Assembly (NCBI GenBank): GCA_028869135.1
Contig: JAGWTC010000002.1
Location: 62,001 to 126,000, forward strand
Reading direction: 5' to 3'
Origin: Rhodocyclaceae bacterium
GTDB taxonomy: Bacteria; Pseudomonadota; Gammaproteobacteria; Burkholderiales; Rhodocyclaceae
DNA length: 64,000 bases
Shown here piece after piece: positions 1 to 7,861 of this stretch; the stretch's first letter is position 1; each line of letters opens with the position of its first letter. The notes below the pieces were generated by a model that saw only the letters and a program-made list of their open reading frames with translations, searched no databases and had not been told where the DNA came from. Both the position numbers and the translations under genes were made by a program.

Positions 1-1103
1 AGGCGCGGCAGCAGCGCGTAGGCGAGACCCATGAAGGCCAGCGTCACGCCGACAATGGAGCCGTGGTAATGGGCGGGGATCACGACGTTGACGCCGCGGA
101 TCATGAAAGCCAGAACGCCACCGGCAATGAAGAGCAGCACGGAGCTGAACAAGGCCGACTTTACCGGCGAGCGGAGCGTGCGCACGCTGGGCAAGGCCAG
201 CAGCACCAACACAATCAGCGGCAGCATCAGCGCGTGGCCGTGCTCCATCAACTTGGCAAAGCCGGCAACATGGGCCGGCGTGCCTGCGGGGGCACTGACA
301 TAAATGAACGGCATGGCCAGCACCGGCAGCGCCGCCGCGATGAGCAGCACGCTCAAGACACGCGGCTTCGTCCGCAAGGGGTGCCCGAGGTGGTCGAGCA
401 ACAGCAGCCAGGCCACCGACATCAGCAGCGCATGCTGGAACTGCAGCGTATGGCCACCACCCCAGAACACCGCTTCGTAGAGCGCATGACCCTCGTAGGC
501 CGGGCGACCCAGCCACGACCAGACGAAGCCGATGAAGGCGAGGCTGCCGGCCACGGCGCCGGCATAGATGCCGATGGCGATGATATCGCTGCTGCGCGTC
601 CAGCCCGTGGGCACAGCGGTGAGCAGGGCGCGCAACAAGGTCAGGGCAAAGCCCAGACCGGCGATGCCGAGGCCGGTGAAGAAAACCGGCTGCTGCAGGA
701 TGGGAATGTAGTTGTTGAGCAGAGGCTGCGGATCACCGCAGAACGGCGAAACTACCATCAGCGTGGTACCGATGACGGCAAGCCAGAGACCGGCCCAGCC
801 GAGACCGGCCCATCTTGCGTTACCGGCCAGGCTCCAGAGCACGCCGCCGAAGGCCATGAACCAGATCAGCACAGACAGATCGACGTGGACAATCAGGGCC
901 GCCCGAAAAAAATCTTTAATGGGGATCAGCTCATTTACCCCCGGCGTGCGTGCCACGACCAGCAGGATGGCAAGCAGCCCGGCGCCGATCAGCGCTGCGA
1001 TTCCGAGCAACAGCCAGGCGCGTGCCAGCCGCAAGGGGGATGAAGTATCTTGATGATTTGACGAGGGGTGCAGGGCGTTGAAAGTGTAGGTTTCGTTCGA
1101 CAT
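1..1103 (-). CDS. Heme-copper oxidase subunit I-like membrane protein (partial, runs off the window)
   Basis: The minus strand is open from the window edge and reads as a polytopic membrane protein with many hydrophobic helices. Histidines lie where heme-copper oxidases carry heme and CuB ligands: IVHVDLSVLIW near the N-terminus, FWGGGHTLQFQH mid-protein and PAHYHGSIVG near the visible end. These resemble the cbb3/NorB/sNOR side of the superfamily more than classical CtaD; the subclass is my inference. ctaB and an SCO1 copper chaperone, both oxidase-assembly genes, are divergently adjacent. I use the ATG at 1103 (MSNETYTFN) because a TATACT -10 box and an FNR-type box lie just upstream; an in-frame ATG at 1163 would add 20 residues but would sit inside that promoter. 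No clear ribosome site precedes either start. The C-terminal part lies outside the window. Confidence 0.7.
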   Translation of the reverse strand, partial: MSNETYTFNALHPSSNHQDTSSPLRLARAWLLLGIAALIGAGLLAILLVVARTPGVNELIPIKDFFRAALIVHVDLSVLIWFMAFGGVLWSLAGNARWAGLGWAGLWLAVIGTTLMVVSPFCGDPQPLLNNYIPILQQPVFFTGLGIAGLGFALTLLRALLTAVPTGWTRSSDIIAIGIYAGAVAGSLAFIGFVWSWLGRPAYEGHALYEAVFWGGGHTLQFQHALLMSVAWLLLLDHLGHPLRTKPRVLSVLLIAAALPVLAMPFIYVSAPAGTPAHVAGFAKLMEHGHALMLPLIVLVLLALPSVRTLRSPVKSALFSSVLLFIAGGVLAFMIRGVNVVIPAHYHGSIVGVTLAFMGLAYALLPR

Positions 1104-1174
1104 ATCGGGGTTGGGGTAGGGCGTTTTGTCCACTGGTTCGGGAGTATATGCGCTGAGTCCCATGTTAAAATTAT

Positions 1175-1188
1175 TTGATCCACATCAA
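1175..1188 (-). promoter_or_regulatory. FNR/ANR/DNR-type binding site in the oxidase/ctaB divergent region
   Basis: TTGAT-CCAC-ATCAA is a perfect match to the FNR-family palindrome (TTGAT-N4-ATCAA). A TATACT -10 candidate on the minus strand (1148-1143) puts the site about 43-45 bp upstream of the implied start, near the class II activator position of about -41.5. No comparable -10 is seen in the ctaB direction. This suggests oxygen- or NO-responsive control of the oxidase gene; the regulator itself is not in the window. Confidence 0.65.
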
Positions 1189-1252
1189 TGTGGACGCAAG
1201 CTGATTCATGCCGTGAGATTTCGGCCCTTCGATTCCTGTAAGTGAGAACGCC

Positions 1253-2143
1253 TTGATCGCCACCCAGACAGTTTCGTACCGCCTCGGCCAGTATCTGCAA
1301 CTGACCAAGCCCCGCGTCGTTTCCCTGATTGTTTTCTGCGCCGTCATCGGCATGTTCCTGGCGACGCCGGGCATGGTGCCGATGAAAGTCCTCGTGCTCG
1401 GCACCCTAGGCATAGGCCTGGTCGCCGGCGCGGCGGCGGCGGTGAACTGCCTGATCGAGCAAAAGGTCGACGCCATGATGGCGCGCACCAAGGGCCGGCC
1501 CCTGCCGCAAGGTGAGGTCAACTCGCTGGAAACGCTGATGGTGTCAGGTCTACTCGGCGGCATCGGCCTCTCGATGCTTTACCAGATCAATGCGCTGACC
1601 ATGTGGCTGACGCTGGCGACCTTCGTCGGCTACGCCATCATCTACACGGTCTTCCTGAAGCCCAACACCTCGCAGAACATCGTCATCGGCGGCGCTTCCG
1701 GTGCCATGCCTCCGGTGCTGGGCTGGGCCGCAGTCACCAACTCCACGCCGCCCGAGGCATGGCTGCTGTTTCTCATCATCTTCGTGTGGACGCCACCGCA
1801 CTTCTGGTCGCTGGCGCTGTATCGCGCCAAGGAATATGCCGCGGCCGGTTTTCCCATGCTGCCGGTGACGCATGGCGCCGAATACACGCGCCGCCATGTT
1901 TTCCTGTATACGGTCGGCTTGACCTTCATCACGTTGGTGCCCGATTTCATCGGCATGACGGGTTGGTTCTACCTGGTTTCGGCGATAATCCTGAATGCCA
2001 TATTCCTCAAGCATGCTTGGCGGGTATGGCGTCGCTATTCAGATCAGGTGGCGCAGAAGGCCTTCCGCTGGTCCATCGCCTACCTGTCCTTCCTGTTTGC
2101 CGCGCTGCTGGTGGACCACTATCTGCAGCCGCTGTTGGGCTGA
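1253..2143 (+). CDS. ctaB: Protoheme IX farnesyltransferase (heme O synthase)
   Basis: A 296-residue polytopic membrane protein of the UbiA prenyltransferase superfamily. It transfers a farnesyl group to protoheme to make heme O for heme-copper oxidases. Family signatures visible are LTKPRVVSL near the N-terminus, the Asp-containing [21 protein letters not shown] region (about 64-84) and the second loop [21 protein letters not shown]-like stretch (about 134-155). The length is normal for CtaB. The start is TTG at 1253, weakly preceded by AAGTGAG. It precedes an SCO1-like gene by 8 nt and is divergent from an oxidase subunit, so all three probably serve oxidase assembly. Confidence 0.94.
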   Translation: MIATQTVSYRLGQYLQLTKPRVVSLIVFCAVIGMFLATPGMVPMKVLVLGTLGIGLVAGAAAAVNCLIEQKVDAMMARTKGRPLPQGEVNSLETLMVSGLLGGIGLSMLYQINALTMWLTLATFVGYAIIYTVFLKPNTSQNIVIGGASGAMPPVLGWAAVTNSTPPEAWLLFLIIFVWTPPHFWSLALYRAKEYAAAGFPMLPVTHGAEYTRRHVFLYTVGLTFITLVPDFIGMTGWFYLVSAIILNAIFLKHAWRVWRRYSDQVAQKAFRWSIAYLSFLFAALLVDHYLQPLLG

Positions 2144-2151
2144 TATTTTTG

Positions 2152-2745
2152 ATGCGCAAGATTCTATTGGCGCTGTGCGTGGCGCTGCTGGCCGCATGCA
2201 GCGGCGGAAACGATGCCGGGGTGCCGGCCAAATTCAATGCCACCGATGTGACCGGCGCCGACTGGGGGCGCGAGCTCAGCCTGACCGATCACAACGGCAA
2301 GCCGCGCACGCTGGCCGATTTCAGGGGCAAGGTCGTCGTCCTGTTCTTCGGCTATACGCAGTGTCCGGATATCTGCCCGACCACGCTGGGGGCCTCGGCG
2401 GCGGCAATGAAGCTGCTCGGCGACGATGCCGACAAGGTGCAGGTGCTGTTCGTGACGCTGGATCCGGCACGCGACACGCCGGCAGTCCTGTCCAGGTATG
2501 CGCCGGCCTTCAACCCAAGCTTCCTCGGCCTTTACGGCAATGAGGCGGAGACGGCGGCGGCGGCCAAGGAATTCAAGGTCTTCTTCCAGAAGCAGCCCGG
2601 CAGCACGCCGGAAACCTATACCATCGACCACACCGCCGCCAGCTACGCGATCGATCCGCAAGGTCGTCTGCGGCTGTATATCAAGCACGGCGAGACGCCG
2701 GAACAGATCGCCGCGGACATCAAGTTGCTGCTTGCGGGCAAATAG
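2152..2745 (+). CDS. SCO1/SenC/PrrC-family copper chaperone lipoprotein
   Basis: A 197-residue thioredoxin-fold protein of the SCO1 family, which delivers copper to cytochrome oxidase or acts as a periplasmic thiol reductant. The N-terminus is a lipoprotein signal with lipobox LAAC at about residue 15, placing it in the periplasm on a membrane anchor. The copper-binding CPDIC motif (about 75-79) and the distal histidine in DHTAASYAID (about 164) are both present, so the metal site is intact. It starts 8 nt after ctaB ends and is followed by a hairpin terminator shared with convergent rpoH. Confidence 0.92.
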   Translation: MRKILLALCVALLAACSGGNDAGVPAKFNATDVTGADWGRELSLTDHNGKPRTLADFRGKVVVLFFGYTQCPDICPTTLGASAAAMKLLGDDADKVQVLFVTLDPARDTPAVLSRYAPAFNPSFLGLYGNEAETAAAAKEFKVFFQKQPGSTPETYTIDHTAASYAIDPQGRLRLYIKHGETPEQIAADIKLLLAGK

Positions 2746-2770
2746 ATCTGCCGCAAGCGGCAAAAGAAAA

Positions 2771-2793
2771 GGCCACCCTCGGGTGGCCTTTTT
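2771..2793. terminator. Bidirectional Rho-independent terminator between the SCO1 gene and rpoH
   Basis: GGCCACCC and GGGTGGCC form an 8-bp GC-rich stem with a 2-nt TC loop. It is followed by a T-run on the plus strand and preceded by an A-rich tract that gives a U-run on the minus strand. It can end both convergent transcripts. Confidence 0.88.
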
Positions 2794-2811
2794 GCGGGTG
2801 GCGAGGCGAGC

Positions 2812-3675
2812 TCAGCTCAGGAAGGCCTTCATCTTCTGCATGGCCTTGGCCTCGATCTGGCGGATGCGCTCGGCCGAGACGCCGTATTCGTCGGCCAGCT
2901 CATGCAGGGTGGCGGCCTCTTCGCCATCCTCGACCAGCCAGCGACGTTGCACGATATCGCGGCTGCGATCGTCCAGACCGGCCAGCGCGTTCAGCAGGCC
3001 GGTGCTCTGCAGGCGGTCGCGCTCCTGGCGCTCCAGCAGCATCGACGGCTCGACGCTGCTGTCCGCCGCCAGATAGGCGATCGGCGCGTAGCTGTCTTCC
3101 TCGTCGTCGACGCCGGGTTCGAGGGCGATGTCCTGCCCGCTCATGCGGGTTTCCATCTCCATGACCTCTTCAGGCTTGACGCCCAGCGTCCTGGCGATGT
3201 GCTGGACTTCCTCAGGCCCCAGGGTGTTGAAGCCCTGCTTCATGCTGCGCAGATTGAAGAACAGCTTGCGCTGAGCCTTGGTCGTGGCGACCTTGACCAG
3301 ACGCCAGTTCTTCAGAATGTACTCGTGCATCTCGGCCTTGATCCAGTGGATGGCGAAGGACACCAGACGCACGCCGCGATCAGGATCGTAGCGCTTGACC
3401 GCCTTCATCAGGCCAATATTGCCTTCCTGAATCAGGTCGGCATGCGGCAGGCCGTAACCGAGGTAACCGCGCGCAATCGCGATGACCAGACGCAGGTGTG
3501 AAGTCACCAACTGGCGGGCGGCATCCAGATCGTTGCCGTCGCGCAGGCGCCGCGCCAAATCCTGCTCTTCCGCTTCGCTGAGCATGGGCGCACGATTGGC
3601 TGCCTGGATATAGGCATCGATGCTGCCGGTGGCGGCGGGCAGGTTGAAGCTGGTAAGTGCAAGCGCGTTGGTCAT
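2812..3675 (-). CDS. rpoH: RNA polymerase heat-shock sigma factor (sigma-32)
   Basis: A 287-residue sigma-70-family factor that directs RNA polymerase to heat-shock promoters. The RpoH box QRKLFFNLR, which distinguishes sigma-32 from other sigma factors, is near residue 135. Region 2 (DLIQEGNIGLMKAVKRYDPDRG-type) and the C-terminal helix-turn-helix region 4.2 (LHELADEYGVSAERIRQIE, about 260-278) are intact. The ATG at 3675 has a strong AGGAGGG ribosome site. The gene lies downstream of ftsYEX, the classical proteobacterial order, but has its own promoter overlapped by a CIRCE operator, so HrcA repression is likely. Confidence 0.97.
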   Translation of the reverse strand: MTNALALTSFNLPAATGSIDAYIQAANRAPMLSEAEEQDLARRLRDGNDLDAARQLVTSHLRLVIAIARGYLGYGLPHADLIQEGNIGLMKAVKRYDPDRGVRLVSFAIHWIKAEMHEYILKNWRLVKVATTKAQRKLFFNLRSMKQGFNTLGPEEVQHIARTLGVKPEEVMEMETRMSGQDIALEPGVDDEEDSYAPIAYLAADSSVEPSMLLERQERDRLQSTGLLNALAGLDDRSRDIVQRRWLVEDGEEAATLHELADEYGVSAERIRQIEAKAMQKMKAFLS

Positions 3676-3701
3676 AAGGCAAACCCTCCTGAAAAGCTAT
3701 A

Positions 3702-3728
3702 TTAGCACTCATCCTTTGAGAGTGCTAA
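3702..3728 (-). promoter_or_regulatory. CIRCE operator (HrcA site) overlapping the rpoH promoter
   Basis: TTAGCACTC-N9-GAGTGCTAA is a perfect CIRCE inverted repeat. On the minus strand a TAATAT -10 (3704-3699) overlaps its rpoH-proximal arm and a -35-like TTAGCA (3728-3723) lies in the other arm. A bound HrcA repressor would therefore cover the promoter. The rpoH ATG is 27 nt downstream. hrcA itself is outside the window. Confidence 0.92.
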
Positions 3729-3833
3729 GCGCCGAAAGTTCCGATGGCTTGTCGGCAGGAGATGAGTATGCGCAAGCGCTTTCCGCAAATAAAGCACCCC
3801 TTGCGGATTTTACAATTCGCTCAGGGCGAATAA

Positions 3834-4730
3834 TCAAAAGTCCCGCAGATGCTGGCGGACCGACAGTGCCGCCCCCAGCCAGCCCAGTGCGGCGGAGAGG
3901 CCGAGCAGGGCCAGAATGTCTGTCAGCTTTAGCTGATGCAGCTCGAAACCCATGCGGTAAAGCTCGGCCAGCTCCGCAACGCGGGCCTGCAGGATGGCAA
4001 AGCTTGCGAAGACGATGGCACACGCCAGCAAACCGCCGAGCAGGCCCTGCAGGGCGCCGAAATAGTAAAACGGACGGCCGATATAAGTGTCGGTAGCCCC
4101 CAGAAGCCTGCTGACCTCAATTTCTTCGCGCTTGGTGAGCACCTGCAAACGGATGGTATTGAAGACGAGGGCGATCAGGCCGATGCCGAACAGCCCGGCC
4201 AGCAGCCATACGACGGTTCGGCCGAGGTTCAGCAGGACGGAGAGGCGCTTGGCCCAGGCGCTGTCGACCTGGACCTGATCCACATGGGGCAGCTTGGCAA
4301 GCTCGGCGCGCAGGGCTTCCAGCGCCTCGGGGCTGCTGTCCGCGGGCGTGACGACAAAGGTGTCGGGAAAGGGATTCCTGGGCAGCGAGTCGATGACCTG
4401 TGCCAGGCCGGCTTCGCGCAAGCGCTTCTGCGTGGTTTCGCGGCCGATGAACTGGGCTGCGCCGACGGCCGGATTGACCTTGAGCTGTTCCCCCACTTTT
4501 TCGCTCGCCTTGGCGTCGGCATCCAGCGTCATGAATACGGATATCTGTGGATTGGCCGAGCTGCCTTGCCCGAGCTGCTGCAGGCTGGTCAGCAGCAGGT
4601 GGCCGCCGGCCGGCAGCGACAGGGCGATGCCGATGCTGATGGCGGCGAGCAAGGTCGTCGTCGGCGTGCCGGCCAGTCGGCGCAGGGCCTGGGCCAGCGC
4701 CGCGCGCTGGTGGGTCAGCCAGGCATTCAT
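3834..4730 (-). CDS. ftsX: Cell division ABC transporter-like permease subunit FtsX
   Basis: A 298-residue inner-membrane protein with one N-terminal transmembrane helix (about 25-50), a periplasmic domain and three C-terminal helices, the FtsX layout. With FtsE it forms a complex that activates periplasmic amidases at the septum rather than transporting a solute. Typical features are the permease-domain stretch REEIEVSRLLGATDTYIGRPF (about 200-220) and the C-terminal GWLGAALSV. The ATG at 4730 overlaps the ftsE stop by 4 nt (ATGA), so the two are translationally coupled. Confidence 0.95.
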   Translation of the reverse strand: MNAWLTHQRAALAQALRRLAGTPTTTLLAAISIGIALSLPAGGHLLLTSLQQLGQGSSANPQISVFMTLDADAKASEKVGEQLKVNPAVGAAQFIGRETTQKRLREAGLAQVIDSLPRNPFPDTFVVTPADSSPEALEALRAELAKLPHVDQVQVDSAWAKRLSVLLNLGRTVVWLLAGLFGIGLIALVFNTIRLQVLTKREEIEVSRLLGATDTYIGRPFYYFGALQGLLGGLLACAIVFASFAILQARVAELAELYRMGFELHQLKLTDILALLGLSAALGWLGAALSVRQHLRDF

Positions 4731-5386
4731 GCGCTCACCTCCAGGCGACCGTGCGCAAGCGAAATGCGGTCGGGCGCGTAGGGGACATAGAGTTCCTCAT
4801 TATGGGTGGCGATTACGACGGTGACGCCGACCTGCTGGAATTCGTGGAAAAGACGGGCGACATCGCGGGCATTGTCCGCGTCGAGGTGCGCGGTCGGTTC
4901 ATCGGCCAGCAGCAGGGTGGGCCGGCTGACGACAGCGCGGGCGATGGCGAGGCGCTGCTGTTCGCCACCCGACATGGCGATCGGCATTGCCCTTTCCCGA
5001 TCGGCCAATCCCACCTTGTCGAGCGCCGCGCGCACGCGCCGTTCGGCCTCCCTGGGCGGGAAGCCGATAATCTGCAGCGGCAGCATGACGTTGGCAAAGG
5101 CGCTGCGATCAAAGAGCAGCTTCTGGTCCTGGAACACCATGCCGATATTGCGGCGCAGCCAGGGCACGGCGGCGCGCTTCAGGGCGCCGACGTTCTCGCC
5201 GCTGACCTGCACCGTTCCGGCGGTAGGTTTCTCGACGGCGGCGATCAGCTTCAGCAGGGTGGACTTGCCGGCGCCGGAATGGCCCTTGAGCAAGGTCAGC
5301 GTGCCTTGCGCGATCTCGAAGTTGATATCCGCCAGGGCATCCATGCCCTGCGGGTAGCGCTTGTAGACGTTTTTGAAGGTGATCAC
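4727..5386 (-). CDS. ftsE: Cell division ATP-binding protein FtsE
   Basis: A 219-residue ABC ATPase partnering FtsX at the division site. Walker A GHSGAGKST (about 36-44), the signature MSGGEQQR, Walker B LLLADEPT and the H-loop ATHNEEL are all present. I take the GTG at 5386 (VITFKNVYKRYP) as start: it overlaps the ftsY stop as GTGA and matches FtsE N-termini. A longer in-frame reading to 5482 has an Arg-rich, non-homologous extension that is only ftsY read out of frame. Confidence 0.96.
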   Translation of the reverse strand: MITFKNVYKRYPQGMDALADINFEIAQGTLTLLKGHSGAGKSTLLKLIAAVEKPTAGTVQVSGENVGALKRAAVPWLRRNIGMVFQDQKLLFDRSAFANVMLPLQIIGFPPREAERRVRAALDKVGLADRERAMPIAMSGGEQQRLAIARAVVSRPTLLLADEPTAHLDADNARDVARLFHEFQQVGVTVVIATHNEELYVPYAPDRISLAHGRLEVSA

Positions 5387-6375
5387 TGTTCGAACAGCGC
5401 TGCGACGAATTCTTTGGCGACGAAAGGTTGAAGATCGTCCATGCCTTCGCCGACGCCGATGAAGCGCACCGGCTTCGGGCATTGCCGGGCGATCGCGGCC
5501 AGCACGCCGCCCTTGGCGGTGCCGTCGAGCTTGGTGACGATGAGTCCGGTGATGCCGATGGCCTTGTCGAAGGCCTTGACCTGCTGGATGGCGTTCTGTC
5601 CGATATTGGCGTCGAGGACGAGTATGACCTCGTGCGGCCCGCTGGCATCCGCCTTCTGGATTACGCGCTTGATCTTGGCGATTTCCTCCATCAGATGCAA
5701 TTGCGTCGGCAGCCGGCCGGCGGTATCGGCCATGACCACGTCGATACTGCGCGCGCGCGCCGCGCTGATGGCGTCGAAGACCACGGCCGCCGGATCGCCC
5801 GATTCCTGCGCGACGACGGTGACGTTGTTGCGCTCGCCCCAGGCCATGAGCTGTTCGCGCGCGGCGGCGCGGAAGGTGTCGCCGGCGGCCAGAAGTACGC
5901 TCTTGCCGTCATGCTGGAAGTAATGGGCGAGCTTGCCGATGGAGGTAGTTTTGCCGGCGCCATTGACGCCCGCGATCATCACAATGAAGGGCTTGGCGCC
6001 GCCGACATCGAGCGGCTGCTCCAGCGGCGCGAGCAAGGCGGTCATCAGCTCGGCCAGTACTGCGCGCAGTTGCGCCGCGTCTTCGAGCTTGTCGCGTTTG
6101 ACGCGCGCCTTGAGCTCGTCGAGCAGCCATTGCGTGGCGTCGATGCCGCAGTCGGCCATCAGCAGGGTGGATTCGAGTTCTTCGAGCAGCTCGTCATCGA
6201 TCTTGCCGCGGCTGAACAATTCGCCGAGCGGCGTGTTGAGCGTGGCGCGGGTCTTGGACAGACCCGCCTTGAGGCGCTCGCGCCAGGATGGCCGGGCGGA
6301 CGCGGCAGCGTCCGGCGCGGCGCCTGTCTCGCGCTCATCCTTGCTCGGGCTGTCTTTCTTGAGGAAACCAAACAT
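5383..6375 (-). CDS. ftsY: Signal recognition particle receptor FtsY
   Basis: A 330-residue SRP-type GTPase that docks ribosome/SRP complexes to the membrane for co-translational insertion. After a short charged N-terminal A domain come the four-helix N domain and the G domain, with P-loop GVNGAGKTTSIGKLA (about 135-149), the DTAGR motif and TKLDGTAKGG (about 283-292). The acidic N-terminal region is much shorter than in E. coli, as is common in betaproteobacteria. It is the first gene of the minus-strand ftsY-ftsE-ftsX unit. Confidence 0.96.
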   Translation of the reverse strand: MFGFLKKDSPSKDERETGAAPDAAASARPSWRERLKAGLSKTRATLNTPLGELFSRGKIDDELLEELESTLLMADCGIDATQWLLDELKARVKRDKLEDAAQLRAVLAELMTALLAPLEQPLDVGGAKPFIVMIAGVNGAGKTTSIGKLAHYFQHDGKSVLLAAGDTFRAAAREQLMAWGERNNVTVVAQESGDPAAVVFDAISAARARSIDVVMADTAGRLPTQLHLMEEIAKIKRVIQKADASGPHEVILVLDANIGQNAIQQVKAFDKAIGITGLIVTKLDGTAKGGVLAAIARQCPKPVRFIGVGEGMDDLQPFVAKEFVAALFEQ

Positions 6376-6467
6376 GCGGCGAAATGTCCATGCACAGCGC
6401 GCAAGGTATGATGCGCGACCGGAGCCGCATTTTAACAGAAGCCCTTTCCGTCACTTCCATTTCGCCC

Positions 6468-7850
6468 ATGCCCATGAAGCCGATCCCCAAGATTCCCGCC
6501 CTGTTGCTGGGGCTGCTGTTGAGTCCCGTGCTGGCGAGCAGCGCGCTGGCCAACCCCTACGAAATGCAGCTCAGAAACGGACTGCGCGTCATCGTCAAGG
6601 AGGACCACCGGGCGCCGACGGTGGTGAACATGGTCTGGTATCGCGCCGGCAGCATGGATGAGAAGGATGGCTACTCCGGCGTGGCGCATGCGCTCGAACA
6701 CCTGATGTTCAAGCAGACCCGGCATCACAAGAGCGGCGAATTCAACCAGATCGTCGCGGCCGCCGGCGGCAACGACAACGCCTTTACCAATCTGGATTAC
6801 ACGGCCTACTTCCAGATCGTGCCCAAGCGTGCCTTGCCGCAGATGATGGCACTGGAGTCGGATCGCATGCAGAACCTCGCCTTCAACAAGGAAGAGTTCG
6901 CCAGCGAAATGAAGGTGGTCATGGAAGAGCGCCGCCTGCGCACCGAGGACAATCCGCAAGCGCTGGTCTACGAGGCGATGAACGCGGCCGCCTACAAGGC
7001 GCACCCCTATCGCCGCCCGGTCATCGGCTGGATGAACGATCTGGAAAACATGAGCTGGCAGGACGCGATGAACTGGTACAAGGACTGGTACACGCCATCC
7101 AACGCCTATGTCGTCATCGTCGGCGACGTGAACAAGGACGAGGTATTCAGGCTCGCGGAAAAATACTACGGCGGCATCAAGCCGCACGCGCTGCCGGTCA
7201 GGAAGCCGCAGGTGGAGCCAGAACAGCGCGGCATCAAGCGCGTCGTCGTCAAGGCGCCGGCCAGTCTGCCGTATATCGCCATGGCCTGGAAAGTGCCCAA
7301 GCTCGTGGACGTGAACAAGGATGTGGATCCGTATGCATTGCAGGTGCTGGCCGCCGTGCTCGACGGACATGATGCGGCCCGCCTGTCGCGCACGCTGGTG
7401 CGCGAGACGCGCGTGGCGCAGTCGGCCGGCGCCGGCTATGACGCCACGGTGCGCGGCGAAACCCTGTTCTATCTCGACGGTCAGCCGGGCGAAGGACATA
7501 CCGTTGCCGAGCTGGAAGCGGCCTTGCGCGGCGAGCTGAAGAAAATCCAGGAGCAGGGCGTGGATGAGGCTGAACTCAAGCGGGTCAAGGTCCAGCTCGT
7601 CGCCAGCCAGGTGTACAAGCGCGACTCGATGATGGCCCAGGCCATGGAGATCGGCGGCCTCGAAGCCAGCGGTTTCCACTGGAAGGACATCGACACGATT
7701 CTCGAAAAACTCAAGGGCGTGACGGCCGCGCAGGTGCAGGCGGTGGCGAAGAAATACTTCAGCGACGATGTACTGACGGTGGCGGTGCTGGATCCCCAGC
7801 CGATCGATCCCAAAGCCGCTCACAAGCCGTCCGTTCCGCTCAAGCACTAA
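6468..7850 (+). CDS. Periplasmic M16 zinc metallopeptidase, catalytic member of a pair
   Basis: A 460-residue pitrilysin-family (M16B) protein. The inverted zinc motif HxxEH is intact as HALEH (about 74-78), and the distal Glu lies in the EEFASEMKVVMEERR stretch (about 145-158). A signal peptide ends near LASSALA-NP, so it acts in the periplasm. I start at ATG 6468 (MPMKPIPK) because an upstream ATG at 6384 adds 28 unlikely residues ahead of the signal peptide. A second M16 gene without the zinc motif follows after 11 nt, the usual arrangement in which an inactive partner completes the dimeric chamber. Natural substrates are unknown. Confidence 0.92.
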   Translation: MPMKPIPKIPALLLGLLLSPVLASSALANPYEMQLRNGLRVIVKEDHRAPTVVNMVWYRAGSMDEKDGYSGVAHALEHLMFKQTRHHKSGEFNQIVAAAGGNDNAFTNLDYTAYFQIVPKRALPQMMALESDRMQNLAFNKEEFASEMKVVMEERRLRTEDNPQALVYEAMNAAAYKAHPYRRPVIGWMNDLENMSWQDAMNWYKDWYTPSNAYVVIVGDVNKDEVFRLAEKYYGGIKPHALPVRKPQVEPEQRGIKRVVVKAPASLPYIAMAWKVPKLVDVNKDVDPYALQVLAAVLDGHDAARLSRTLVRETRVAQSAGAGYDATVRGETLFYLDGQPGEGHTVAELEAALRGELKKIQEQGVDEAELKRVKVQLVASQVYKRDSMMAQAMEIGGLEASGFHWKDIDTILEKLKGVTAAQVQAVAKKYFSDDVLTVAVLDPQPIDPKAAHKPSVPLKH

Positions 7851-7861
7851 GGAAAGCCGAT

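Noticed and set aside
63-1043. Long open frame on the plus strand opposite the oxidase gene
   Set aside because: His/Gln/Arg-rich low-complexity translation without homology; the minus strand reads as a coherent membrane protein with conserved histidines.
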